From an uncultured Maribacter sp. (GTDB lineage Bacteria > Bacteroidota > Bacteroidia > Flavobacteriales > Flavobacteriaceae): a DNA stretch of 64,000 nucleotides. Positions within the stretch are counted from its first letter, which is position 1, and every line of letters begins with the position of its first letter. Positions 18,982 through 29,568 of this stretch are shown one piece after another. The stretch covers positions 186,001-250,000 of the forward strand of contig CANMKG010000005.1 in the NCBI GenBank assembly GCA_947498505.1, read 5' to 3'. Below the pieces are notes generated by a model that was not told where the DNA came from, made no database searches, and was given only the letters and a program-made list of their open reading frames with translations. The translations under genes and the position numbers were made by a program.

Positions 18982-19380
18982 TTCTTTGGATTCTTTTTAA
19001 AATGATTTGCCGCAAATTTTCTCCTGTTTTCGGGGGTTACGAAACGATTTGCCGCAAAAAGAGAAAATCCTGACGGCGGTTAGTAACACTTTGAGTTATT
19101 CAAATTGTTGATTAACAGTATGTTAGAATTTATCGATATACTACAACGCCGCGCCAGCGCGTTGTCCTCTTGCTCTTCCTTTTTACTCCGCCGGAGAAAA
19201 TTTCAACCTTCACCTCAATTTAGTTTGCCGTTTTTACTGCGGATTTCGAAACTAAAATTTTAAGAGTTCTTGGTGCTCACTTTTGAGGAATTTTCAAGAT
19301 TGGTAAATAATTGATGAGAATCATCAAATGAAAAAAGGCAACCGTAAAGGCTGCCTTGTATTAATCCAACTATTGTTGCA
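18982..19380. other. Candidate oriT region upstream of the mob operon
   Basis: About 400 bp without a gene. It holds a direct repeat GATTTGCCGCAAA at 19004-19016 and 19046-19058, and an inverted repeat ACAACGC...GCGTTGT at 19143-19165. Position directly upstream of bfmA-relaxase plus iterons and an inverted repeat is what an origin of transfer looks like. No nic consensus can be assigned by eye. Confidence 0.4.
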
Positions 19381-19599
19381 TTAGATACTAAACTTAAATT
19401 TATGATTATAAAGATTTTTAATAGCTTCTTCTTCCAAGAGCGAATTATAGTCTAGGTAGTTTTCAACTGCATACTTTTTCAAGTCCTCACCAAATTTCCG
19501 TTCTACCTCTTGCTTTGATTGTTGCATTAGCTTTTCTTGGGTTTCACGGTCCAGATTGTTGAAATTTAAGCGAAAAGGTATATCAATATTTATATCCAT
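19381..19599 (-). CDS. Small hypothetical protein (72 aa)
   Basis: The 72-aa acidic, helical protein has no recognised motif. It starts 6 nt after the stop of the RadC-like gene, so it belongs to the same unit. Similar small proteins often accompany RadC-like genes on mobile elements; the function is unknown. Confidence 0.55.
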   Translation of the reverse strand: MDINIDIPFRLNFNNLDRETQEKLMQQSKQEVERKFGEDLKKYAVENYLDYNSLLEEEAIKNLYNHKFKFSI

Positions 19600-19605
19600 A
19601 GTCGC

Positions 19606-20061
19606 CTAATTTTTCATTAATCCATTGTCCCTAAAACTAAAATAGTTACCATCGGGAAGTATGATAAGATGGTCCAAAACCTTGATATCAAAAAGTTCAG
19701 CAGCTTTTTCTATTTTTTTGGTCAATGCGATATCGGCACCACTGGCTTTGCTAGTTCCTGATGGATGATTGTGCGCAAGTATAATAGCCGTAGAAAGTGT
19801 TTTAAGGACAACTGCGAAAAGTATTCTCAAGTCTACCAATGTGCCTGTCAAACCTCCTGTAGAAGCTTGAAATGTGCCTTTAACCTTATTTGCATTATTA
19901 AGTAATAACACTTTAAAGGTTTCATGAAGTCCGATGGTGTTTTTATCCCATGTTTGATATAACAATTCGGCAACCCTATCCGACGAGTTCGCAGGTTCTG
20001 AATTTAGTACCCCTAATTTTTCGCAATAGCTTATTTGAATTTCATTAACTTCGTTTCTCAT
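19606..20061 (-). CDS. RadC-like JAB-domain protein
   Basis: The 151-aa protein carries the MPN/JAB metalloprotease-like motif HNHPSG at about residue 96, followed by the spaced Asp (SGADIALT). This is the RadC C-terminal domain alone, as usual on Bacteroidetes mobile elements. The biochemical role of such RadC proteins is unsettled; metal binding is implied by the motif. Confidence 0.85.
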   Translation of the reverse strand: MRNEVNEIQISYCEKLGVLNSEPANSSDRVAELLYQTWDKNTIGLHETFKVLLLNNANKVKGTFQASTGGLTGTLVDLRILFAVVLKTLSTAIILAHNHPSGTSKASGADIALTKKIEKAAELFDIKVLDHLIILPDGNYFSFRDNGLMKN

Positions 20062-20136
20062 TGTTTTATTATTAAGATTAGACGATGGAAAAGAGGGCGT
20101 AACTTTCCACGGTGTCGCCCTCTTTGTTTTTATTTT

Positions 20137-20484
20137 TTATTTATCGGACTTACCGCCTAATAACAGAATTTCGTCGGCTACAACCTCCGTAACACGTCTT
20201 TCATTGCCCTCCTTAGGCTCGGTATAGGTTCTACTTTTAAGTTTGCCTACTATCGCCACTTGTTTGCCTTTGTGTGCATACTTTTCTACGATCTCAGCGG
20301 TTTTGCCCCAAGCCACAATGATATGCCAGTCGGTTGCTTGTTGCTTTTCCCCTTTACTGTCTTTGTAGGTTTCATTTGTGGCCAAAGAAAATCGGGCAAC
20401 TTTTTTACCACCATCGAGTTCAGTTACTTTAGGGTCATCTCCGATGTTCCCTAACAGATGCACATAATTTTTGATACTACTCAT
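20137..20484 (-). CDS. ssb: Single-stranded DNA-binding protein
   Basis: The 115-aa OB-fold protein has the SSB signature (NYVHLLGNIGDDPKV..., RFSLATNE, DWHIIVAWGKTAEI, GKQVAIVGKLKSRTY). It lacks the acidic DDDIPF-type tail of chromosomal SSB, as is common for plasmid and ICE copies. It probably coats transferred single strands. The start overlaps the stop of the small upstream frame. Confidence 0.92.
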   Translation of the reverse strand: MSSIKNYVHLLGNIGDDPKVTELDGGKKVARFSLATNETYKDSKGEKQQATDWHIIVAWGKTAEIVEKYAHKGKQVAIVGKLKSRTYTEPKEGNERRVTEVVADEILLLGGKSDK

Positions 20485-20662
20485 AATTGAAAAATTTAGA
20501 ATTAATTAATACTTCTGTCCGAACTTTTCGAACAGCTTTTAAAATCGATTTACTTATTACACCTAGAGCGTTTTCCTTTTTGTTGTTTTTTAACTTTTGT
20601 TCCGCTTCATTTTTGAGGATTTGATATGATTTCATGATTTCCGGTATTGATTTACTTCCCAC
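20477..20662 (-). CDS. Possible small protein upstream of ssb (61 aa)
   Basis: A 61-aa basic, helical frame whose stop overlaps the ssb start by 8 nt (ATGAGTAG). The overlap argues for a coupled real gene. There is no recognised motif and the composition is unremarkable, so it could also be a chance frame. Confidence 0.35.
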   Translation of the reverse strand: MGSKSIPEIMKSYQILKNEAEQKLKNNKKENALGVISKSILKAVRKVRTEVLINSKFFNYE

Positions 20663-21167
20663 AGAGCCGTCGCTGTTACCTTTTTTTGTTGCTTAACGCT
20701 TCACAATATTCAGGTTTGGTAAGACTTATAAAAAGAGCGAGGTACGAGCCTGATTATGCAGTCGTCCAAGAATGAATGTTGTTTTTTCGCTGTCAAAAAA
20801 AGGTAATGGTGGCGGTTCGGGCAGTAGGTCAAAACCCTTAATCGTGAAGTTTCAAACTCCTCTTGAAGCGGAACAAAACACTAAATATCAATTTCAGTTC
20901 AAGCGGACTTAATTCACGTTTTTGGCTTGTAATGAAGTGTTCCTTCCCAGAGCATCGGGAAGGGTTAGCGCAATGGAAAGTCAAAAGAGTGGATTGTGTC
21001 CAAGACAAGTGGGAACGAAGCGTATTGCCCGGAATGAAGAGCAGCGGAATGCAGCGGAAATATGCTGAGTGAAATAGCAGTAATTACAAGATATTCATTT
21101 TTCTTAAAGGACTTCTAATGTAATTTTAACTGTATTTAAATGTTTTGAAAGGATGTTTCTAGCTAAT
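20663..21167. other. Intergenic region between element core and defence operon
   Basis: About 500 bp with no gene I can support. It contains a short TCCC...GGGA palindrome (20946-20961) of the REP-like type seen elsewhere in this window. The base composition is less AT-rich than the defence operon that follows. Confidence 0.35.
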
Positions 21168-23246
21168 TCAGCTAATCCAATCTGATTTTTCGCCAATACC
21201 AGTAATTATGAGTGTCTGAATTGCTCTTGAAAACACTACGTAGTAAAGTGATTTTTCTTGTTTTAGATATGCTCTTTTCTGAATATCTGTATAAGTGTCA
21301 AAATCTGGATGCTTAAAAGGCACAAGGTCTTTACTGAAGCCTCTAACTACTAAATGCTTAAATTCGTGACCTTTTAGATTATGAAACGTTGACACAACCA
21401 CAGCTTCACTAGGTCTTTTACTTGCTTTAATATCGATGTACTTCTGTTGAACTTCATTTAGAAGTGTTTTAGTGTCGTCAACAAGTTTATTGGTTCTACC
21501 AGCAATACAAATATCACTAGGACTAACATTGTCATTAGTTAAAAGCTTTTGAATTTCTCCAATAATACAAGAATCCTCATCTTCGGGCGTAGAAAATGTT
21601 TTATATAATGGATTGACACCGTGCATTAAACTTACGTAGCCTGCGTTAGTTTCAGCTTCTCCATCAAAATCATCATACACTTCATCAAACAGAACGCTTA
21701 CAGCTTTCTTTTTGATTTCTTCGGTTGTACGGTAATTGACTTTTAGTTTCCTAGATCTTCTTCCTCTAATGTGTATTCCTGATTTTGAAAAGTTAATTCT
21801 CCTGCCATAAATATTCTGAAAGGGATCACCTACTAAAAATAAATCATTTGCTTTTTCTGCCACTAATAATCTTAACAAAGTCAATTCTAAATTGGAAAAA
21901 TCTTGAACTTCATCGCAGATGATGTACGAAAATGGCTTATCTGTTTCTTCTCTATAATGAGAAATTAGTAAATTACAAAGTTCAAACTTAGTGTAATTGG
22001 TCTCTTTAGCTTTTTTAAACTCCTCACATAATTCCCATATTTGAGTTTTATCTTGACGACCTATTCTAACCGAACGACCTATTCTCGATGTCTTGTAATA
22101 TTCACTTAATGTAGAAACCGAATGCGATAAGATCACATCATTATATTCTTCTTGTAGAAACCTTTCATCAAAAGTTGAAGGATTATACTCAATAATCTCT
22201 TTCCATATTTCTAATTCTTGAGAACTATTTATCATTCCAGATGATGATTCTATAACCTTGGAACTTTTAGAAATATCAAATATCAATTTATCGATATTGC
22301 TTATCTCAATTTCACTTTCTGGAATATTAAACTTTTCTGTTACAGAGCTTAAATACTGAGTCAAACTCTTTGTATAAGTAGTAAATAAGATTGGCTTGTC
22401 AAAAGTCTCTAGCTTTTGGCTTAAATATTTAGCTCTATGTAATGCACATACAGTTTTACCTGTACCTGCACTTCCAGTTACTTTTAATGGCCCTTTGAAT
22501 TCTCCATACGCTATTGATCGTTGAGATGGATGAAGAAAAAGTTTCCATTTTTCAAAATCTCCTGAAAGTATATTTTCTAAATCACTATCTTCAGTAAGCA
22601 CATAAACACTCTTCTGTGCATTAGGACTTAGCTCTTCTGAATCTTGAACTTTACCAGCTTCTATCTCTTCTAATATATCTTCAATTGAAATGCCTTCAGA
22701 TAAATAATAGAGGTATTCATATACATCTGTTGGGATATTTGAAGCATAGCTTTCTAAGTGTTCTACGCGTTCAATACTTCTTACAAGCTCTAATAAGTCG
22801 CTAGGTACTCCAATTTGAGTAAGTTCAGAATCTGTGTAGGTTTTAAATAGAACTGGTGAACTTTGAACCTTATCATTTGTAACTACTTCACGATCTTCTG
22901 TAGCTGGCTTATCATACATTTGAAAAGACTGTGTACTTGAATTCCATTCAAAGACTTTGTTTTGAGCCCAGTCCATCGCCTCGTCGTGATTATCGACCCA
23001 AAGCAAGTGATAACCGTTCCCTTCTTCTGGTGCTTGAATGATTGCACGATATTTTTGGTCAATTCTTACAGTTCTCAAAGACTGGTCTCTAAACGCACTT
23101 ATCTTTTCGTAATTGATTGCACTAGACTTAGGGTCTTCCTTAAACTTTTTCATAAACTCCCTTGTCTTCTTTTGAATTTTTCTAGGAAGTGCTGAAAAAG
23201 CATCGAAAAAAGAATCGTGTATAAATAGTTTTATTGCGTGATTCAT
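21168..23246 (-). CDS. UvrD-like helicase with RelE-like N-terminal domain
   Basis: The 692-aa protein starts with about 100 residues resembling the RelE/ParE toxin fold (SALPRKIQKKTREFMKKFKEDP..., RTVRIDQKYRAII). After a linker comes an SF1 helicase: Walker A GSAGTGKT at 258-265, Walker B-type DEVQDF near 428, a KVNYRTT motif and a C-terminal TFHNLKGHEF motif. Its start is 1 nt from the stop of the large helicase gene, so it is the last gene of the five-gene operon. It likely unwinds or degrades invader DNA; the RelE-like part may be a sensor or nuclease rather than a free toxin. Confidence 0.8.
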   Translation of the reverse strand: MNHAIKLFIHDSFFDAFSALPRKIQKKTREFMKKFKEDPKSSAINYEKISAFRDQSLRTVRIDQKYRAIIQAPEEGNGYHLLWVDNHDEAMDWAQNKVFEWNSSTQSFQMYDKPATEDREVVTNDKVQSSPVLFKTYTDSELTQIGVPSDLLELVRSIERVEHLESYASNIPTDVYEYLYYLSEGISIEDILEEIEAGKVQDSEELSPNAQKSVYVLTEDSDLENILSGDFEKWKLFLHPSQRSIAYGEFKGPLKVTGSAGTGKTVCALHRAKYLSQKLETFDKPILFTTYTKSLTQYLSSVTEKFNIPESEIEISNIDKLIFDISKSSKVIESSSGMINSSQELEIWKEIIEYNPSTFDERFLQEEYNDVILSHSVSTLSEYYKTSRIGRSVRIGRQDKTQIWELCEEFKKAKETNYTKFELCNLLISHYREETDKPFSYIICDEVQDFSNLELTLLRLLVAEKANDLFLVGDPFQNIYGRRINFSKSGIHIRGRRSRKLKVNYRTTEEIKKKAVSVLFDEVYDDFDGEAETNAGYVSLMHGVNPLYKTFSTPEDEDSCIIGEIQKLLTNDNVSPSDICIAGRTNKLVDDTKTLLNEVQQKYIDIKASKRPSEAVVVSTFHNLKGHEFKHLVVRGFSKDLVPFKHPDFDTYTDIQKRAYLKQEKSLYYVVFSRAIQTLIITGIGEKSDWIS

Positions 23247-23247
23247 A

Positions 23248-26200
23248 TTAATCTTCTAATTTAAAATTATCCGGACTATATACTTTGTATCCGTTTTTTA
23301 TAAATGTTTGTTTTGATTCTTCATCAAATGGATTGATAACAATTTTCTTGGTATGTGTACCCAATTCTGCCGAGGCAATAATTATATCGCTTTCAATAAG
23401 ATCGAAGTCATACTCAGTATTAAACTCAATATTATTTTTATATAATACCCTAACAATATCGTGCAGAGATTCATCAAAATTCGACAGAACTTCATTGCTT
23501 ACCTCATTTTTAGGCACGACCACTTGTGGTTTAATTTCAGCATCTAATGACTCAACAGTTATATTGTGAAATTGTGTTAGATTATAAATTTTCCAAAATT
23601 TAATCCAATTTTCTTTTTCCCAAAATGGAACAATCTTGAATCCGCCAAAAGCTTTTAACAGAAAATCTTGAGGGCGAATAAATACTCCAAATGTGGCTTC
23701 ATCCTTAAACTTTATGCCATCAACATAAACATAATTAGTAAGTCCTTGAGGTGCTTTTTCAATTTCAGAAACACTTCTCTGAGTTAATATAGCTTCAATA
23801 TTATCGGGACTATAAAACGTCCCCATCATTTTAGACTGTGAATTAAAGAGTGCTAAACTTGACCACATCTTTAAATCTATATTGGTTATTGGATTGATAA
23901 TTAGATGGAAGAATCTAGTTATATTATTATTGAGAAATATGTCAGAAACGTTATATCCTTTAAATGAAGGATGCTTTAGGAAAAACTTATCTTTAATGAC
24001 TTTCTCATCTTGCTTTAATCCAAGAATATCTTTTTCGTTAAACATATTTTCAGAAAAATCTCCCCAAGTAAATGTCCATTGATTATACCTTCCAGAATCT
24101 ATAATGTTATTCCTTATTGCCAAGTCAGATGGGAATCTCGGGTGATTTTCACTTGCGTGGAATTCATATCCATCTAGGTAAATAGCAATAGATTTTAATT
24201 TTTCTATATCATCTAAAGACCATTCTTTGTCATTAATTGAGATACGAACACAAGACATTACAAAATCTGGCCGCGTCTTTAATGTTACCCCTTGAAGGAC
24301 TCTTCCTAAATTTTGAGGATATATTTTATAAACAATTTCGCTATTTCCATAGACCAGTTTCAGTCTATAAATTTTAAGCCCTTTTTCATTATCTGGCTTA
24401 AAAGATGATCCTTTGTATCGGTCTGATAATGTTTCTAATAATGTTACGAACTTTAGTTCTAAATCAGATTCTTCGTTGTTTGCAAATGTGCTTACGTTTT
24501 GTAAGCTCTCAATACTATTCCATTCGTCTGCTTTTTCGATGATATCTGAAAATAAATCTTGAGCTTCAGACCTACTTAAAATTGTTCTTTCATATTGATT
24601 TCCAAACGTGTAAATACAACGATAGCAACCATCTTTACCCTCTTGTTTACAAGGACAAAAAGCAATTCTTTCATATGCTTTTTTAAGAATTTCTGTAAAA
24701 ACCTCGGTATCGAACAACTTGGATAAATAACCTGTACCACCTGGAATAGTTTCATAGAAAACCAAATACTTGTCTTTTCTGTTTGAAGCTTTGTTAAAAA
24801 CCTCATTTTCTCTAATCAAAATATGGTCTGGTCTCCCTTTAAAATATTCTTTAAGCCCTAGTTGTAAACCCGCTTTAAATAAAGCAATTCTTTCTTCAGA
24901 CCTAAATTCTTGAATTGGTAATAAAATAGATAATGCTTCTGTATTAAACTTTCTATACAAATAGATTTCATTAAAAACATCATCGATTGCATCATCATAA
25001 ATAGCTTCCCTATTTGAACAATATGGGAAATGGTAAGCTCTTCGTCTATCATTTAACTCTCTAGCTGTTAAAGGTCTTTCTGTTGATTTACCACAAGTTT
25101 TGCAAACCACGAAACCTACTTGCGGATGTTTTTCACCATTAATTTCAATTTCTCTTGTACCAAAAAAGCCTTCTTCTCTAATTCCTGTATTAATTTCTAA
25201 ATAATCAACATCTTGAAAAAACTCTATTCCAAAAGGAACTCTTTTCAGAACGTGTGCTCCTTGAGATGAAGATTGATTAATTTTTATATGAACTGATTTT
25301 TGATAAAATTTCCGTTCTCTTTCATCAGAAGAATCAGTTATTTTAGAATCTTCTTTGTCATTTACTGAGAGAACCCCTTGAAGTTTAACTAGTAGCTTAT
25401 GATTATTCAAACTAGACCAAGAGCCGTGACCACAAGCAGGACATTGAGTTTGATGTTCTTCTTCAACATCTATTTCTTTTTTTACGTGGTCGCAATTACT
25501 ACAAAAACGATGTTCTTCGTAATCTTCTTGAGACTTTATTTCTAAGCCTTCTGATTTTAATTTATAACCTTGTGAGTAAAAAGTATTTGCAGGTGCAAGC
25601 TCGGTTAGCGCAGAAGAGCTAGGTCTTACTATCTCACTAAAATCTTCGTATTTATATTCTGTCTTACCATCAACTTGCTTTTTCCTTTTTATTTGAGCAT
25701 TGAGGGTTACACCTGTCTCTGGAAAAGCATAATTTGGAAGTAAACCTATATTTGTTAGATATTCTATGACATTTCGCCTATGAATATTATAAATAGCGCT
25801 TGATAAAGCTCGCTTTTCATTCTTTAAAATAATAGTTTCATTACCAGTTTCTGGCAAGCTTCTCAATCTTTTATTTACATCCTTCACTTTCTTTGCGTAA
25901 TACTCTAGCTCTGCAAGTAAATCTTTATGAATTACGGTTAATCGGTTTACTAATCTCCCAGAACTTAGATCTTCGAATATGGATGACAAACTATTAGAAT
26001 TTTCTCCTAACTGGTCTTTATATTGGTCAACAAATGCCTCATATAACTCCGTTTTATTTGATACTATATAAGCTGCGATTTTTTGAAACAGAAAATTAGG
26101 ATCTCCAGGCCTAAGTGATTTTACACTTAGCATTCTAACCAAGGGTGGAATTTTATTTTCTTCAGGATCTAAGGTTGCCCAATTATCAAAGCAAAAGGCC

Positions 26201-29200
26201 ATAAAATGTCTTTTCAGAATATCTTTCGCCTCTAAATAGCAAGCTGGTGTTTTAATTTCACCACTCATCATATCTTGAGGGTCTTGAAAATAATAGAGAT
26301 CGTGTTCATCCCTTCCAGCTAGATTTAAAATCATAGATGTTCCACTAGATCTACCTGCACGTCCAATACGCTGTAAATAGTTTGCAGTTTCTGGTGGAAG
26401 TGACGAATTAAATGTCACATTTAAATCTCCAATGTCAATACCCATTTCCAACGTTGACGTTGCCACTAATACATTAGTGCTATTTTGCTTAGGTTGTTTT
26501 TTAAAGTCGTACTCTAATTTTTCTCTTTCGTTTCTATCTATAAGCCCTGTATGGTCTTTTGCAAAAATTCTTAATGAGCGCCCTCTGTTATAGACCATTC
26601 TATAGTAATCTAGCTGAGATTTTTCAATAACTTTATAATGGCCATTACACCTGTATTGAAGGCATTTCATATCGTTAACCAAATCGGCCCCATTAGAACC
26701 AGTATTTACTTTATGACCGCATTTTACACAGCCAAAAAAGTTTACATCAGAACTTACATAAATACTATCTTCTGCTAAACCATAATTAGTGACACCAGCT
26801 GCCACTCGTGTATCTAAGATTCTGTTTGAATCTAAATAGGCTAAAAGTTGTGCGTAGAAATCATTAATTAATTCTTTTTCTTCTGATACAATTGTTTGAA
26901 AGCACTTCTTAAAATAGGCACTAAACCAATTGTCCTTCGATGCTGCTTGCACCACATCAAAAGCTCTTGTATTTGGACCACTTGTGAGTGCTAAAAACTT
27001 TGGCAATCTAGATGAAGGACCAAAATTCTTCATTAAAAAGAATTGTTGATTTACATTTCCTCTGTGCCCTATTAAATAAGAGTTTGTACGTTCTGTCCTG
27101 TACTTTTTTAAGTAGCGGTGATCTACACCTCCTTTTGTTCTCAACCTATGTAAAAAGCCATTTAAAAACTTAAGAAAGGGCTCTTTATCAATAGCACTAC
27201 CTAATTCATTTTCATCTAACCAATACTTCATTTGGTCATAGACTTCTTCCATCAATTCACTATCAAAGTGAGTCGCTGAAGCTCCTGTTTTTTCGAGGGT
27301 ACGACCAATGATTGCTCGATAAGAAAACTCAGCCCAAATTTCCCAAGACATTCTATTCGAGAATTCTTGGTCAAAAACAGCACTAAATTTTCCGCTTTTA
27401 TTTTTGTAATCTGTTATTTCTAACCTTGCTTCGCAATCTGGCGGAAAGAATTTGTAATAATACGCTTCAAGATTCCCTTTACCTTCATCATCTGAGTTTG
27501 TTCTCCAATATTCAATAAAGCGCTCATATACTTCAGATAATTTTACTGAGTCTTTTGAACCTTTCAGTATGGTTTGGATGGCGTGCCTCATTCCAAAACG
27601 AAAATTTCGATTTTCAATGAATCCCGCTTGATGGGCTGCATCTTGGACTCCATTAGTAAACGCCAACAGTTTTCTTTGACGGTCGTTGGTTGGGTCTGTA
27701 GCGGTTGCCAAAACTTGAGCTGTAGCAATAGATTCTAATGTTGGCACTCCTGTACCAATTAAAGCTAAAGTGTTTCTTGAATTACAATGAGGACAAATCT
27801 TATCTACTCTATTGCCGTCTACAATGCGAGTACCTAGAATTTTAAAATACTCCGGACTTTCATAATTATCGTAAATACTTAGAGAATGCGGATGTAAATA
27901 TCCATCAATTTCATCGCCAGAATGACTGTAATCTGATGCATAGGTTTCCGTATACCCTTTATCTTGTAGGCTACTAATAAAATAAAGGTTCTTGTTTTGA
28001 TTATTTGCTATTAAATGTTGGCGTGTTCTTTTTAGGTCTTCTTCAAAATGTACGTTTTGTTCTTTTTTAATTCCTATCCAACCACTACCACCACATTCAC
28101 GACAGAAATATGGGGGCAATGATTTAGCTTTGTCATTAGGGTTACTGTCACTTTCCCATTCAAATACAGGGCTAGGTTGAAGCTTACGGACTATTTTGGA
28201 AAGACTTCGTAACCAATAGGTTATTTGTAAATAAAGAAACGGAAATTGCTTTTTACCCGACTGTTCCTTAGCATAGGTTATTAGCGACAGTAAAGAGCCA
28301 AATAATAATCTTACATTATCTGTTTCTAAGTCTGCATCAATTTTATCTTTCCATCTTATAAGTAGTGGCTTAATTTCAACCACTTTAGATTTTGATATCT
28401 TAAGTAGTTCAAAAAACCATTCGTTTTTCTTTAAAGCTTCTCCTAACTGGCTTGGGTTTAAATCCTCGTAATTCCAAAATTGTAGTTGTCTAGCTAAATA
28501 GGTCTCATAAGTATCGTTCTCTAAAAATGCACATTGCGCTATATTTTTAAGACTAACATTAGGGGCTTCAAGAGTATCTGCGAAAAACTCATCAGGTTCT
28601 TGCCGTTGTTCTTCTATTACTGAATCTATTGTTACTTTAACACCAAAAACTTTAGAAAAGAATTCAACTAATTCTTGTTTTCCTTCATCGCCTCCAGCTA
28701 ATGTTGCAGAAGTTCCAACAGGAATAATTTGATTTTTTGGTAGTTTAAGTTTTAATTTTAATCGACGTATTAAGTTTGCTACATCTGAACCTTTTGCGCC
28801 ATCATAGGTGTGAAGCTCATCTAAAACGATGAATTTTAGCAAGCTTGTATTCTTAAAATTATGATGCCATAAATTGTGAAATCTTGATTGCAATAAAGCA
28901 AAATCAAGCATTTTAAAGTTTGTCAATAAAATGTCTGGTGGTGATTTTACAAGGGTATCTCTATCTTCAATGATATGGTCTTCACCCATTCTTGTATTAC
29001 GCACACCATTTTTATCTTTTCCTTCACCAATAAATAAACCTGCACGAATTTTACCTTGTAAAACGTGTTTGCCATCCGCATCTTCAAAATTGTTTATTTC
29101 TTCTGCAATTCTTCTCGCCTGATCTGTAGCCAATGCATTCATTGGATATAGAATTATTGCTTTTATCCCTGGTGTATCTCTATGCTGGTAGCAATAATCC

Positions 29201-29562
29201 AGTAATGGGAATAAGAAACTTTCTGTTTTACCAGACCCAGTTCCTGTTGTTAGAATTACAGGATCCGGATTATGCCCATTTCGGGTAGATAACTTGGTAA
29301 ATGAAACAAATTGGTGATGATAGGGGCTAAAGGATGGTTTAATAAATAAGGCCTTGGATAAAGTTTCTATATCAGCATCTTCTTCAACTTTATCAAAAGG
29401 TAGTCTAAGTTGCATATATGGCCCTTTAAACATACCTCTCCTTTCATTCAAGAGAAACTCCTCAAAAGACTGGTCTAATGCTGCATCTTCAAAATTGAAA
29501 GTAGATCTTAAGTAATCTACTACCGCACGTTTTATTTCATTTGCTTGTAATAATGGTAGCAT
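23248..29562 (-). CDS. Giant YprA/DruE-like helicase with MZB/DUF1998 motif and nuclease-like tail
   Basis: The 2104-aa SF2 helicase has Walker A TGTGSGKT at about 106-113, DELHTYDG near 247 and SATLAG near 285. Several zinc-type Cys clusters follow (CRECGGSG; CPHCNSRN). The helicase C-domain has EMGIDIGDLN and QRIGRAGR around 1035-1075. Near 1600 is CPCKQEGKDGCYRC, the MZB/DUF1998 signature seen in YprA, DrmB and DruE. The C-terminal 400 residues include RPDFV...AIYLDGYEFH, a pattern like PD-(D/E)XK/Vsr-type nuclease tails. It is the core of a DISARM/Druantia-related system. Confidence 0.82.
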   Translation of the reverse strand: MLPLLQANEIKRAVVDYLRSTFNFEDAALDQSFEEFLLNERRGMFKGPYMQLRLPFDKVEEDADIETLSKALFIKPSFSPYHHQFVSFTKLSTRNGHNPDPVILTTGTGSGKTESFLFPLLDYCYQHRDTPGIKAIILYPMNALATDQARRIAEEINNFEDADGKHVLQGKIRAGLFIGEGKDKNGVRNTRMGEDHIIEDRDTLVKSPPDILLTNFKMLDFALLQSRFHNLWHHNFKNTSLLKFIVLDELHTYDGAKGSDVANLIRRLKLKLKLPKNQIIPVGTSATLAGGDEGKQELVEFFSKVFGVKVTIDSVIEEQRQEPDEFFADTLEAPNVSLKNIAQCAFLENDTYETYLARQLQFWNYEDLNPSQLGEALKKNEWFFELLKISKSKVVEIKPLLIRWKDKIDADLETDNVRLLFGSLLSLITYAKEQSGKKQFPFLYLQITYWLRSLSKIVRKLQPSPVFEWESDSNPNDKAKSLPPYFCRECGGSGWIGIKKEQNVHFEEDLKRTRQHLIANNQNKNLYFISSLQDKGYTETYASDYSHSGDEIDGYLHPHSLSIYDNYESPEYFKILGTRIVDGNRVDKICPHCNSRNTLALIGTGVPTLESIATAQVLATATDPTNDRQRKLLAFTNGVQDAAHQAGFIENRNFRFGMRHAIQTILKGSKDSVKLSEVYERFIEYWRTNSDDEGKGNLEAYYYKFFPPDCEARLEITDYKNKSGKFSAVFDQEFSNRMSWEIWAEFSYRAIIGRTLEKTGASATHFDSELMEEVYDQMKYWLDENELGSAIDKEPFLKFLNGFLHRLRTKGGVDHRYLKKYRTERTNSYLIGHRGNVNQQFFLMKNFGPSSRLPKFLALTSGPNTRAFDVVQAASKDNWFSAYFKKCFQTIVSEEKELINDFYAQLLAYLDSNRILDTRVAAGVTNYGLAEDSIYVSSDVNFFGCVKCGHKVNTGSNGADLVNDMKCLQYRCNGHYKVIEKSQLDYYRMVYNRGRSLRIFAKDHTGLIDRNEREKLEYDFKKQPKQNSTNVLVATSTLEMGIDIGDLNVTFNSSLPPETANYLQRIGRAGRSSGTSMILNLAGRDEHDLYYFQDPQDMMSGEIKTPACYLEAKDILKRHFMAFCFDNWATLDPEENKIPPLVRMLSVKSLRPGDPNFLFQKIAAYIVSNKTELYEAFVDQYKDQLGENSNSLSSIFEDLSSGRLVNRLTVIHKDLLAELEYYAKKVKDVNKRLRSLPETGNETIILKNEKRALSSAIYNIHRRNVIEYLTNIGLLPNYAFPETGVTLNAQIKRKKQVDGKTEYKYEDFSEIVRPSSSALTELAPANTFYSQGYKLKSEGLEIKSQEDYEEHRFCSNCDHVKKEIDVEEEHQTQCPACGHGSWSSLNNHKLLVKLQGVLSVNDKEDSKITDSSDERERKFYQKSVHIKINQSSSQGAHVLKRVPFGIEFFQDVDYLEINTGIREEGFFGTREIEINGEKHPQVGFVVCKTCGKSTERPLTARELNDRRRAYHFPYCSNREAIYDDAIDDVFNEIYLYRKFNTEALSILLPIQEFRSEERIALFKAGLQLGLKEYFKGRPDHILIRENEVFNKASNRKDKYLVFYETIPGGTGYLSKLFDTEVFTEILKKAYERIAFCPCKQEGKDGCYRCIYTFGNQYERTILSRSEAQDLFSDIIEKADEWNSIESLQNVSTFANNEESDLELKFVTLLETLSDRYKGSSFKPDNEKGLKIYRLKLVYGNSEIVYKIYPQNLGRVLQGVTLKTRPDFVMSCVRISINDKEWSLDDIEKLKSIAIYLDGYEFHASENHPRFPSDLAIRNNIIDSGRYNQWTFTWGDFSENMFNEKDILGLKQDEKVIKDKFFLKHPSFKGYNVSDIFLNNNITRFFHLIINPITNIDLKMWSSLALFNSQSKMMGTFYSPDNIEAILTQRSVSEIEKAPQGLTNYVYVDGIKFKDEATFGVFIRPQDFLLKAFGGFKIVPFWEKENWIKFWKIYNLTQFHNITVESLDAEIKPQVVVPKNEVSNEVLSNFDESLHDIVRVLYKNNIEFNTEYDFDLIESDIIIASAELGTHTKKIVINPFDEESKQTFIKNGYKVYSPDNFKLED

Positions 29563-29568
29563 AGTCTC

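Noticed and set aside
20863-21072. A 69-codon + strand frame upstream of the defence operon
   Set aside because: Composition and lack of start context look non-coding, and it overlaps a REP-like palindrome.
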